Shown piece after piece: positions 17,946 through 25,388 of a DNA stretch of 45,839 bases; positions within the stretch are counted from its first letter, which is position 1, and every line of letters starts with the position of its first letter. A model generated the notes under the pieces. The model was not told the origin of the DNA, ran no database searches, and saw only the letters and a list, made by a program, of their open reading frames with translations. The translations under genes and the position numbers were made by a program. Origin of the DNA: an uncultured Verrucomicrobia subdivision 3 bacterium (lineage in GTDB: Bacteria; Verrucomicrobiota; Verrucomicrobiia; Limisphaerales; UBA11358); NCBI GenBank assembly GCA_903833055.1, contig CAILDU010000099.1, positions 1 to 45,839 on the forward strand. The letters are read 5' to 3'.

Positions 17946-19553
17946 TTATTGTGCTTGTTTGCGATCCAGTTCGCCCGCGAGCGACGCGAGTTGCGCCGCC
18001 GGCAACGATTCGCCCGCGCGCCCAAACGCCGCCAGATAAACCGAGTTCACGCGAATGATGCGCCACGGAATGTTGCCGACGGTGAAGCTGACATTGTTCA
18101 GCGCGCCCATCCGCAATTCTTTCGCGCTCTGATTCATCCGCTCAAACATTTGCGGAATGAACGCCGCAAGCGTATCCGCGTTAAATTCCGCCGGCACTTC
18201 GCTCGCCACGCGCAAGCCATCCGGCAACGTCACCAATGCGCCAGCGACACCAGCCAATGCAACCGCGCGCGTCACCACATCACGCGGCGGCGCGTGACGA
18301 TGTGTGAAATCCGTCTGCGGAACCGGCGGCGGCGCAAAAACATTTTCTTCCGACTTCGCCGTTGCGCCGACATCGGCACGGACAAAAAAATTCGAGTCGG
18401 CAGATTTTTTTTCAACGGGCGTGCTGGTCGGCGGTTCCGACGCGGCTTGCGGAAAACCAAAAAATAAATCCGGAATTTCCGCCGCGACCGTCGTCTTCAC
18501 CCGCGCGCCCACCAAATTTTTCTGCGCGGCAAAAAACATGGGCGCAATAATTTTCAGCGGCAAATCCAGTTCCAATAAATCATTCAGCGACGGCGACGAG
18601 CTCGGTTTGGCGAGCGTCCGCAATTGTTTCCACGTCATCGTCACGCGTCCGCGTTTCAAGCCCGCTTCCACCAGGCTGCCCGCGAGCGGCACGCTGACAT
18701 TCGCCAATGCGGTATGGGAGATTTCGTTTTTTAATTCCTCAGGCCAATGTTCCGCCAAATCCCAGAGCGAGGCAAAAATTGTCGGCTGCGCGACCGCCGG
18801 ACGCGGCGCGACGGGCGCAGGCGCAGCGGAAATTGTCGGTGCAACCGGCGCGGGCGGAACAGCGCGTTGAAGCGGCGGCGGCGTAAATGGGATTGGTGCG
18901 ACCGGCTTCGGCGACATCACCGGCGAATTCATTCGCAGCGGCGCGGGCGCAAGTGTTGCTGGTTCAGGTTCGGGAATTGGCGCCGGTGCGCGCGCGGGTG
19001 CTTTGAGCGGCTGCGTCGTGAACGCGATGCCCGCGCCGCGTCCGCCGAACGGCCCGTTGACATCTTCGGCCACTTCCACTTTCGGACCGGTGCGCCGCGC
19101 AAGCAACGCCGGATTCAAGCGCGGCAAAATTTCATTCAGCGGCAGGCTGATCATTTTACTGTCGAGCGCGCCGCCGGAATTTGCAAAAAAATCCGGCGCA
19201 AGCTGACGCAATTCGCCAAAGGAAATTTTCACCGCGCCGAACGCCAGTTGTGAAATTACAATTTCCACCGGCAGATTAATCGCCTGACCGGGCGGCGGAA
19301 TCACCATGATTTTTCCGCGCAATTCCATTGGCAATCCGGCAATGATGGGCGCGAGCGGAACGGCAATTTCATTTTCGTTCGGCGGCGTGCCAGTCAACCG
19401 AACGGGCGGCGCCGGCGCAGCGGGCATCGCGGCGACGGGTGCGATGGGCGCAGCGGTCACGACCGGACGCGGCGCGGGTGCGGGCGGCGAATCCATCTTC
19501 CGCAAAATGCCGCGCAACAGACCGGCGAAACCTGATTTGACCATGTTTGACAT
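17946..19553 (-). CDS. Proline-rich 535-aa protein with a duplicated module and a roadblock-like C-terminus
   Basis: A protein with no recognised name. After a short N-terminal helix and a Pro/Ala linker, a module at about 65-162 recurs at about 261-360. Both copies share an LPMELRGKI or WPEELKNEI segment, a VKISFGELRQLAP or VTMTWKQLRTLAK segment, and an ISLPLNEILPRL or LDLPLKIIAPMF segment. A second Pro/Ala-rich linker separates them and a third follows. Residues about 424-530 look like a roadblock/LC7 domain (VAGALVTLPDGLRVASEVP, a long helix, then WRIIRVNSVYLAAFGR). It is the first gene of the MglA operon, 6 nt before the GTPase. It may be a scaffold that links the GTPase to another partner. 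The function is inferred from context; the duplication is visible directly. Confidence 0.8.
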   Translation of the reverse strand: MSNMVKSGFAGLLRGILRKMDSPPAPAPRPVVTAAPIAPVAAMPAAPAPPVRLTGTPPNENEIAVPLAPIIAGLPMELRGKIMVIPPPGQAINLPVEIVISQLAFGAVKISFGELRQLAPDFFANSGGALDSKMISLPLNEILPRLNPALLARRTGPKVEVAEDVNGPFGGRGAGIAFTTQPLKAPARAPAPIPEPEPATLAPAPLRMNSPVMSPKPVAPIPFTPPPLQRAVPPAPVAPTISAAPAPVAPRPAVAQPTIFASLWDLAEHWPEELKNEISHTALANVSVPLAGSLVEAGLKRGRVTMTWKQLRTLAKPSSSPSLNDLLELDLPLKIIAPMFFAAQKNLVGARVKTTVAAEIPDLFFGFPQAASEPPTSTPVEKKSADSNFFVRADVGATAKSEENVFAPPPVPQTDFTHRHAPPRDVVTRAVALAGVAGALVTLPDGLRVASEVPAEFNADTLAAFIPQMFERMNQSAKELRMGALNNVSFTVGNIPWRIIRVNSVYLAAFGRAGESLPAAQLASLAGELDRKQAQ

Positions 19554-19808
19554 GATGTTCGTTTTTTAGAGTTGGCCTGACGCACTGGCCGCAGGCAAGC
19601 AATCTTTAAGCAGAATTCAAGCCACGAGCTTCTAAAATGATTTTTTCTATTTTCTGTCCCACGACGAGACTCGCGGCCATTTTTGCTGTCTCAATTTGCG
19701 TCCAAAAATCATCTCGCTGGACGGAACGGCGATTGCTTATGATTTGGCCGCCGCAGTTTAACGCTTGAATTTCAGCCGCCGTGCGGTTAGCCGTAGCGCG
19801 GGCTAATA
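19554..19808. other. Divergent intergenic region between the two roadblock operons
   Basis: 255 bases that must hold the promoters of both the MglA operon (minus) and the response-regulator operon (plus). On the minus strand an open frame with no usual upstream start runs from beyond 19809 to a stop at 19606-19608 and reads like a protein end (RRSVQRDDFWTQIETAK and MAASLVVGQKIEKIILEA). It may be a gene remnant. I cannot point to clear promoter boxes. Confidence 0.35.
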
Positions 19809-20879
19809 ATGGAAAAACGACATAAAATTTTAATTCTCGACGGCGATGATGACTGGCTGACCTTGAGCCGGGAAATGCTCGCCGCCCTGCCCAGCCGTCC
19901 GGAAATTCTCACCGCCAACAACGGCAAACGCGCGCTGTCATTGCTCGAATCCGAGCCGGTGCGCCTGCTGATTTGCGATTTGAAAATGCCGCGCATTGAC
20001 GGTTTGCAAATTCTTTCCATCGTGCGCCGCCGCTATCCCGAACTCCGCACCGTCGTCTTGAGCGCGCTCGAAGACGAGGAATTTCGCTCGCGCGCCTACG
20101 CGCTCGGCGTGGATTTGTTTTGGATAAAAATGGACATGCAGCGCAACTCAAAATTGTTCATTGAGTGTCTCGAATCCTTGCTTGGCCGCGACGACGAACC
20201 CGGCTTTCGCGGCATCCAAAGCAAAAGTTTGATGGACATTATTCAGATGGAATGTCTGTCGCGCAGTTCATCCGTTTTGCGAATCACGCGCGGACCGCTC
20301 GTAGCGAAATTGTGGATTCAAGACGGCGAATTGATTGACGCCGAAACCGAAGGCGCAAACGGCGAAGCCGCTTTTCGCCGCATTTTGTCTTGGAAATCCG
20401 GCACGTTTGAGAATCTTCCCGCCGAACCAAATCACACGCGCAACATCACCAAGCCCGTCAACGCCTTGCTGCTCGAAAGCGCGCAGGACATGGACGAAGC
20501 TTCCAGCGCGCCCGCCACGCCCGAAGCCGCCGAAGATTTCGCGCATCGCAAAACGGTCTGGAAACTTTCGCTGCTCACGCGCGAGGGCGCGGATTTTGTC
20601 ATCGCCATTCCGCCCGAAGGCATGGGCGAACCCGAAGCGCTCGGCACGCAGATGATCACCTCGCTCGTCAAATGGACGCGCCACGCCGCCGCCATCGCGC
20701 GCCGTCTCGGCGAACGTCTCGAAGCCGGCCCGATTTTGCAGGTGACCGGCCAAAACATGGAACGTCAAGTGCTGGTATTAGAGCGCGAGGAACGGTTGTT
20801 TCTCGTCGGCTGGCCGGTCGAGGCCACCGGAAATTTATTGGAAAAAAGTCGAAAGCTCGTTGCGTCATGGGATTCTTAA
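19809..20879 (+). CDS. Response regulator with DUF4388-like and roadblock-like domains
   Basis: A 356-aa two-component output protein. Residues 1-125 are a receiver domain: acidic pair near Asp11 and Asp13, phospho-acceptor Asp57 in CDLKMPR, a conserved Ser at LSALEDEE, and Lys in FWIKMD. Residues 130-225 fit DUF4388 (PATAN), with LMDIIQMECLSRSS and a GELIDAE turn, as in gliding-related regulators. After a Pro/Ala linker, the last 110 residues have a roadblock-like pattern (WKLSLLTREGADFVIAIPPEG, helix, then strands near QVLVLEREERLFLVGW); this domain call is mine and less sure. There is no DNA-binding domain, so it probably signals through protein contacts. It lies divergent to the MglA operon, which suggests control of the same process. 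Confidence 0.85.
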   Translation: MEKRHKILILDGDDDWLTLSREMLAALPSRPEILTANNGKRALSLLESEPVRLLICDLKMPRIDGLQILSIVRRRYPELRTVVLSALEDEEFRSRAYALGVDLFWIKMDMQRNSKLFIECLESLLGRDDEPGFRGIQSKSLMDIIQMECLSRSSSVLRITRGPLVAKLWIQDGELIDAETEGANGEAAFRRILSWKSGTFENLPAEPNHTRNITKPVNALLLESAQDMDEASSAPATPEAAEDFAHRKTVWKLSLLTREGADFVIAIPPEGMGEPEALGTQMITSLVKWTRHAAAIARRLGERLEAGPILQVTGQNMERQVLVLEREERLFLVGWPVEATGNLLEKSRKLVASWDS

Positions 20880-21184
20880 AAAGATTTTTTCGCGGCCGCG
20901 CAGGCGTGCAGCAGTTGCCCACCGGGACAATCACGGTGGATCGCAACGGCCATATCGTGACCTCAACCGTCTCGTCCGCGTATCCGAAAAATTTCCTGCG
21001 CGACATTGGCCGCGACGTGCTGCAACTGTTCACCGAGGCGCGCACCGCGCAAATGCCGCTCGCCGAAATCAGTCTGCAATTCGGCAGCCTGCACATCACC
21101 GCGCGCGAACTGCGCGGCGGCGCGATTATTTTTCTGTTCCCCCAAACCGCGTTGCTGCCGACGCCAACCCGTTCACGCCCATGA
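20867..21184 (+). CDS. 105-aa protein, possible short roadblock-fold protein
   Basis: An ORF of 105 residues from the ATG at 20867, which overlaps the end of the response-regulator gene by 13 nt. Longer upstream extensions of this frame are only shadows of that gene. The protein has a basic start (MGFLKRFFRGR), then strand ITVDRNGHIVTSTV, a long helix (FLRDIGRDVLQLFTEA), and strands SLHITARELRGGAIIFLF. The strand-strand-helix-strand-strand order resembles a reduced roadblock/LC7 domain, but I cannot confirm this by eye. Its stop overlaps the ATG of the next gene (ATGA at 21181-21184), so these three genes are translationally coupled. Confidence 0.7.
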   Translation: MGFLKRFFRGRAGVQQLPTGTITVDRNGHIVTSTVSSAYPKNFLRDIGRDVLQLFTEARTAQMPLAEISLQFGSLHITARELRGGAIIFLFPQTALLPTPTRSRP

Positions 21185-21573
21185 CTCCCAAAGACATCAA
21201 CCAGCTCGTCACGCAAATCGAGACGCACATCGAATGCTGGAAACAGTTCAACCATTTCATCTCCATCGCGCGCGCGAAAAAATTCGGCGCGGCGGACGAC
21301 AATCATTTTCTCGAAATCAAAAGTATCATTGTGCAGGAATTGGAATTGATTTTTGCGACCATCGAAGTCCAGTCGCCCACGCGCGAAGAAATTCACGGCC
21401 TCATCACCAACGCGCCATCATTGCGCTATTTGAGCGAGATGAGCGAAGGCGCGTTGCGCGGACTTGAAACGCAGTGGCACAAGATTTACATCGGCTGGCA
21501 CGCAATACTGGGACAACTCAAAGTCAAACAACGGTCGGAAGAAGCGAAATCTTTCTGGGGCGCGAATAAATAA
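21181..21573 (+). CDS. Unknown 130-aa helical protein, end of the response-regulator operon
   Basis: A 130-residue soluble protein, mostly helical, starting MTPKDINQLVTQIETHIECW. No signal peptide, membrane segment or known motif is seen. The ATG at 21181 overlaps the preceding stop in ATGA. It is a plausible partner of the response regulator and the 105-aa protein. The uppP gene begins 3 nt after its stop, so uppP may be read from the same transcript. Confidence 0.75.
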   Translation: MTPKDINQLVTQIETHIECWKQFNHFISIARAKKFGAADDNHFLEIKSIIVQELELIFATIEVQSPTREEIHGLITNAPSLRYLSEMSEGALRGLETQWHKIYIGWHAILGQLKVKQRSEEAKSFWGANK

Positions 21574-21576
21574 TTT

Positions 21577-22416
21577 ATGTCCGACTGGCTTATCGTCCTC
21601 ATCTTGGGAATCGTCGAAGGCATCACCGAATTCCTGCCCGTTTCGTCCACCGGCCACCTGCTCATCGCCGAGAGAATCATGACCAACCTCGGCTGGCTTG
21701 CTCCAAATCATTGGCTAGTCCATGCAAGCGACACCAAGGATTTGTTCAACGTCGTCATCCAATGCGGCGCGGTCATTGCCGTCCTGCCGCTCTTTCCGCA
21801 ACGTCTCTACAAATTTGTTTTTGAAATCCGCGAACGCGAAACGCAGGACTATCTGCTGAAAATTCTCGTCGCGTTCGGCATCACCGGCGCGGGCGGACTC
21901 GTCATTGACCACTTCAAAATAAAATTGCCGGAACAACTCGCGCCCGTCGCGTGGGCGCTGCTGCTCGGCGGCATCGTTTTTCTCGTCGTGGAATTTTTTC
22001 TGCGCGGCAAAAAACTGGGAACGCACATCACCTGGTCAATCGTCCTCGCCGTCGGCCTCGGCCAGTTGGTTGCCGCGATTTTCCCCGGCGCGTCGCGTTC
22101 CGGCACGACGATTATGCTGTCGTTATTGCTCGGATTGAGCCGTCCCGCCGCCACGGAATTTTCCTTTCTCGTCGGCATTCCGACGATGCTGGCGGCGGGC
22201 GGATACAAAATCTTCAAGACCATCCATCATCCCGACCCGCTCGCGCCGCATGAAAATTGGAATCTCGTTTTGCTCGCCACCGTCGTCGCGGCGGTCGTCT
22301 CCTTCATCGCCGTGAAATGGCTGCTGCGCTACGTCCAGACGCACACGTTCAACGCCTTCGGCTGGTATCGCATCGCGCTGGCGATTGGAATTTTTATCCT
22401 GATTGCGCGCGGTTGA
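21577..22416 (+). CDS. uppP: Undecaprenyl-diphosphatase (BacA/UppP family)
   Basis: A 279-aa integral membrane enzyme that removes a phosphate from undecaprenyl diphosphate, recycling the lipid carrier for peptidoglycan and surface glycans; overexpression of family members gives bacitracin resistance. Both signature motifs are present: EGITEFLPVSSTGHLLI near residues 13-29, with the catalytic Glu and Ser/Thr, and PGASRSGTTIM near 168-178, with the key Arg. Hydrophobic segments are spread along the length, as usual for the family, and the size is typical. It follows the signalling operon by 3 nt. No clear terminator is seen downstream. Confidence 0.96.
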   Translation: MSDWLIVLILGIVEGITEFLPVSSTGHLLIAERIMTNLGWLAPNHWLVHASDTKDLFNVVIQCGAVIAVLPLFPQRLYKFVFEIRERETQDYLLKILVAFGITGAGGLVIDHFKIKLPEQLAPVAWALLLGGIVFLVVEFFLRGKKLGTHITWSIVLAVGLGQLVAAIFPGASRSGTTIMLSLLLGLSRPAATEFSFLVGIPTMLAAGGYKIFKTIHHPDPLAPHENWNLVLLATVVAAVVSFIAVKWLLRYVQTHTFNAFGWYRIALAIGIFILIARG

Positions 22417-22472
22417 AGATTTTCTGCGCACTACTCCTGCAACTTGGTAGGCTGTGACGACTCAATCATCCG

Positions 22473-22733
22473 CTACATTTTCCCTCCGTTGGAGAAATAA
22501 AGTATGCTGAAAAAAAAGTAACCGGGTATCAGCACTATGTCTGCGACAACAGCGAGTGGAACCAAAGCATAATAACCCGGATTCCCCGATTTGGTCTCAA
22601 CCACGTCGCCCTTGTCATTCTTTGTGTATTGCGGATTCTGGGCGGCATCAATCGTGTTCCGTGTCACGCAACCACTGCCAAAAGCAAGAGTCAATGCCAC
22701 CAGCACAATCGAGATGCCCGCTTTATATCGCAC
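22473..22733 (-). CDS. Small lipoprotein, 86 aa
   Basis: A short exported protein beginning at GTG. Residues 1-22 are a lipoprotein signal (basic start, hydrophobic VLVALTLAFGSGC), with the lipobox ending at Cys22. The mature part is short and polar, then holds a second hydrophobic segment (VPLAVVADIVLIPGYFFFSIL), giving a lipid anchor plus one membrane span. It resembles small YceK-like lipoproteins in layout, but I do not assign the family. The next gene on the same strand is the LysM protein upstream, 36 nt away. Confidence 0.75.
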   Translation of the reverse strand: MRYKAGISIVLVALTLAFGSGCVTRNTIDAAQNPQYTKNDKGDVVETKSGNPGYYALVPLAVVADIVLIPGYFFFSILYFSNGGKM

Positions 22734-22769
22734 GATTCACACAGCCTAACATTCCATTAAGCCGTATTT

Positions 22770-23366
22770 TTATTTCGCATTCGCGTCAGGAATAAAAATC
22801 TTTTTGCCCGCAATCAGCGCGTTCGGGTTCAGCTTCGGGTTCGCCGCGATGATTTGTGCCGTCGTCACTTTCACGCCCTGCGCGCGATACGCCTTGGCGA
22901 TGGCCGAAAGCGTTTCGCCCGATTCCACAACGTGTTCGTAGCCTTTCTGCGGCACCGCTGGCGCAGTGGCAGTATCTCCACCCGCCGCCGTCGTGTCCGG
23001 CGCGGGCCTGGATTTGCGGCTTGGTGCAGCACTGCCGCTCACCTCGCCCAGACTTTTAATCTGCTTCAAAATCAAATCGCGGTCGTCCTGCCGCTTCTTA
23101 TCAATCTCCTGCACTTGCGTCGCGAGCGCTTTCAAATCTTCGCGGCTCGCGCTTTCGGTAGTTGGCGCAGCGTTGATCTTGTCGCTCAGGTCACTGATTT
23201 GTTTTTCCAGCGCCGCCAGTCGTTTGCCCTGCAACTCCTGCGCCGCCTGCATATCCTGAATCTGACCGAACATCTTGTCCAACTGCTGTTGCGTGGCCGC
23301 ATCCTGCGCGCGCGCGAGCGTGACGGTGAAAACTAAAATTAAAATCCAAAATGAAATCTTTCTCAT
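22770..23366 (-). CDS. Secreted LysM peptidoglycan-binding protein with coiled coil
   Basis: A 198-aa exported protein. Residues 1-20 are a signal peptide (MRKISFWILILVFTVTLARA). A long heptad-like coiled coil follows at about 25-110 (QQLDKMFGQIQDMQAAQELQ and onward), then a low-complexity linker. The C-terminal 52 residues form a LysM domain: YEHVVESGETLSAIAKAY, then AQIIAANPKLNPNALIAGKKIFIP. LysM binds N-acetylglucosamine in peptidoglycan, so the protein probably sits in the periplasm bound to the cell wall. It contains no catalytic domain, so a structural or targeting role is likely. Confidence 0.9.
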   Translation of the reverse strand: MRKISFWILILVFTVTLARAQDAATQQQLDKMFGQIQDMQAAQELQGKRLAALEKQISDLSDKINAAPTTESASREDLKALATQVQEIDKKRQDDRDLILKQIKSLGEVSGSAAPSRKSRPAPDTTAAGGDTATAPAVPQKGYEHVVESGETLSAIAKAYRAQGVKVTTAQIIAANPKLNPNALIAGKKIFIPDANAK

Positions 23367-23424
23367 GCGCTGAAAATAAACGTCTCCCTGCCGTCGTCAA
23401 GGTCAACCGCCAGAAGCGCAAACC

Positions 23425-23703
23425 TCAAAGTTCCCGCTGATGTTTCCGTTTCGCGTGCAGAATGCGAAAGACAATCACGCGGTCACCTTCGATACGATAG
23501 AAAACTTTGTAGGGAAAACGGCGCGTGAACAACCGGCGAAAGTCGCGGTAATAAAACGGCCGTCGATCGGGGTCGTTCGCCAGTAAACTCACCGCGTGGC
23601 GAACTTCATCCAGCAATTCATCACCCAACCCCGCGCGTTGAGATTCATACCATGACCGCGCTTCCGCTAAATCCGCTTCCGCATTCGGGCGAATGATGAC
23701 GCG
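23425..23703 (-). CDS. RelE/ParE-family toxin with a disrupted start
   Basis: The frame reads as a complete ParE-type toxin: IIRPNAEADLAEARSWYES at the start, then GLGDELLDEVRHAV, FPYKVFYRIEGDRVIVFRIL and a basic end HAKRKHQREL. Family members block DNA gyrase or cut mRNA at the ribosome. The N-terminal homologous part follows directly after an in-frame TGA (23704-23706) and has no ATG, GTG or TTG. The first standard start in frame is a TTG at 23628, which would delete about 25 conserved residues. A TTG at 23705-23707 is one base out of frame. So the gene either starts at a rare ATT or ATC codon, is frameshifted, or carries a sequence error. It lies directly after its antitoxin, the usual order. 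Confidence 0.7.
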   Translation of the reverse strand, partial: RVIIRPNAEADLAEARSWYESQRAGLGDELLDEVRHAVSLLANDPDRRPFYYRDFRRLFTRRFPYKVFYRIEGDRVIVFRILHAKRKHQREL

Positions 23704-23708
23704 TCAAT

Positions 23709-23939
23709 TCACGCGCGGGATGATTTGCGAAGTCTCGCTTCAACTTCATTCCAACTCGAACCCGCTTCGGGGTTCTGCTGGTATTCCGCCAGTTCGCGGT
23801 CGAGCAGTTTTTTCTCCTCATCCGTCGCGCCGCCGGTGATCAAATCGCGTTCTTCAATCTCGCAAATGCGGTCAAAGATTTCGCGGCGATCTGCCAGTTC
23901 GAGCTTTGGCAATTCCGCCAGAATTTCCATTTTACTCAT
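23709..23939 (-). CDS. Addiction-module antitoxin, TIGR02574-like
   Basis: A 76-aa antitoxin of the unstable addiction-module type (PF09720/TIGR02574-like). The N-terminal MEILAELPKLELADRREIFDRI helix, the acidic middle, and the C-terminal EAGSSWNEVEARLRKS segment that contacts the toxin are visible. It binds and neutralises the ParE-like toxin encoded just downstream. The pair stands alone between the LysM gene and hisD, with no transposase nearby, so it looks like a chromosomal module. Confidence 0.85.
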   Translation of the reverse strand: MSKMEILAELPKLELADRREIFDRICEIEERDLITGGATDEEKKLLDRELAEYQQNPEAGSSWNEVEARLRKSSRA

Positions 23940-24009
23940 GGCTTGAATCTAGGTTTGCCATCGCCGATTTGCAAGTATCGAAAGGCTGAACAAATTCCGT
24001 TTGAAAATT

Positions 24010-25299
24010 TTATTTCCGAATCTCCGCCGATTTCCCATGCGCGTCGAGACCTTCGAGTTCCGCGAATTTTTTTACCGACTTCAGCGCCTTCTTGAGCGAC
24101 GCGCGATTGTATTCCACCACGCTCGTGCGGCGCTGGAATTGATCCACCGTCAACCCGGCAAACGACGCGCCCGCGCCATCCGTCGGCAGCACGTGGCTCG
24201 GCCCGGCGACGTAATCGCCGAGAACCGTCGGCGACCAGTTGCCGAGAAAAATTGCGCCCGCCGTCAGGATTTTTTCAGAAACTTTTTGCGGCTGGCGCGT
24301 CATCACTTCGCAATGTTCCGGCGCGAATTGATTGGTCAGCGCAATCGCGTCGTCCAGATTTTTCACCAAAATCAGCCAGCCGTTATTTTGCAACGCGCGG
24401 GAAATAAATTCTTTCCGCGCGAGCTTCGGCAATTGTTTTTTGATTTCGCTTTCGACCGCGCGCAAAACTTTTTCCGAAGTTGTCACAAGCCAAGTGCGTT
24501 CGTGGCCGGAGCCGTGTTCCGCCTGCGCGAGCAAGTCAGCGGCGGCAAATTTTGGATTCGCCGTGTCGTCGGCGATGACCAGCAAATCGCTCGGACCGGC
24601 GAGTAGATCAATTGCAACGCGCCCGACGAGCAACCGCTTCGCCATGCTGACGTAGGCGTTGCCCGGACCGAATATTTTCTGCACGCGGCGGATTGTCTTC
24701 GTTCCGTAGGCCAACGCCGCAATCGCCTGCGCGCCGCCGACACGATAAATTTCCGTCGCGCCCGCCGCGCGCGCGGCAAAAAGAATCGCCGGATTAATGG
24801 AGCCATCCTTGCCGCACGGCGTGGTCACAACAATTTCTTTGCAGCCCGCAACCTTCGCGAGCGTGATGGTCATCAGTGCCGTCGAAACAAGCGGCGCGGT
24901 TCCACCGGGAATGTAAACACCAACGCGCGTGAACGGATCAAACTTTTCACCCACGCTCGCGCCGTGGGAATTTTTCGCCGACCAATTTTTGCGAAGCGAT
25001 TTTTTGGCGAACGAGGCGATGTTGTTTTCCGCTTCCGCCACCGCCGCGCGCAGCGATTCATCCGCCGCGAGCGAGGCGTTAAAAATCTCCACCTGCGTCA
25101 CCGCGAGTTGTTCAGCAGTGAGTTTTGCGCCATCAAATTTTTCCGTGAAATCCAGCACCGCGTCGTCGCCGCGCACAAACACGTCGTGCAAAATCGCCTT
25201 GGTGCGCGCTTCAATTTCGGCATCGAACAAACTGGAGTCAGCGGCGACGGCGCGCAGCTTGGCGGAAAAATTCTTGTCGGTGTAGCGGACAATCTTCAT
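24010..25299 (-). CDS. hisD: Histidinol dehydrogenase
   Basis: A 429-aa enzyme that oxidises L-histidinol to L-histidine in two NAD-dependent steps, the last of histidine biosynthesis. Typical motifs are present: GVYIPGGTAPL, FGPGNAYVSMAKRLLVG, AIDLLAGPSDLLVIADD, AQAEHGSGHER with the zinc-binding Gln and His, NQFAPEHCE with the catalytic Glu and His, and the C-terminal GPSHVLPTDGAGASFAGL. Full length. It stands apart from other his genes, next to a toxin-antitoxin pair. Confidence 0.97.
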   Translation of the reverse strand: MKIVRYTDKNFSAKLRAVAADSSLFDAEIEARTKAILHDVFVRGDDAVLDFTEKFDGAKLTAEQLAVTQVEIFNASLAADESLRAAVAEAENNIASFAKKSLRKNWSAKNSHGASVGEKFDPFTRVGVYIPGGTAPLVSTALMTITLAKVAGCKEIVVTTPCGKDGSINPAILFAARAAGATEIYRVGGAQAIAALAYGTKTIRRVQKIFGPGNAYVSMAKRLLVGRVAIDLLAGPSDLLVIADDTANPKFAAADLLAQAEHGSGHERTWLVTTSEKVLRAVESEIKKQLPKLARKEFISRALQNNGWLILVKNLDDAIALTNQFAPEHCEVMTRQPQKVSEKILTAGAIFLGNWSPTVLGDYVAGPSHVLPTDGAGASFAGLTVDQFQRRTSVVEYNRASLKKALKSVKKFAELEGLDAHGKSAEIRK

Positions 25300-25388
25300 G
25301 CGTGCAGGCTAAAGTAATTGGGGTGCGAAGTCAAAAATCCGCGCCCATGGAACCATGATTGATTTTCTGCTGATGCCGCAGGCCAAGG

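Noticed and set aside
17028-18467. 479-aa arginine- and histidine-rich open frame on the plus strand
   Set aside because: It lies antisense to the MglA operon, whose genes have clear families. Its composition is what a GC-biased antisense frame gives.
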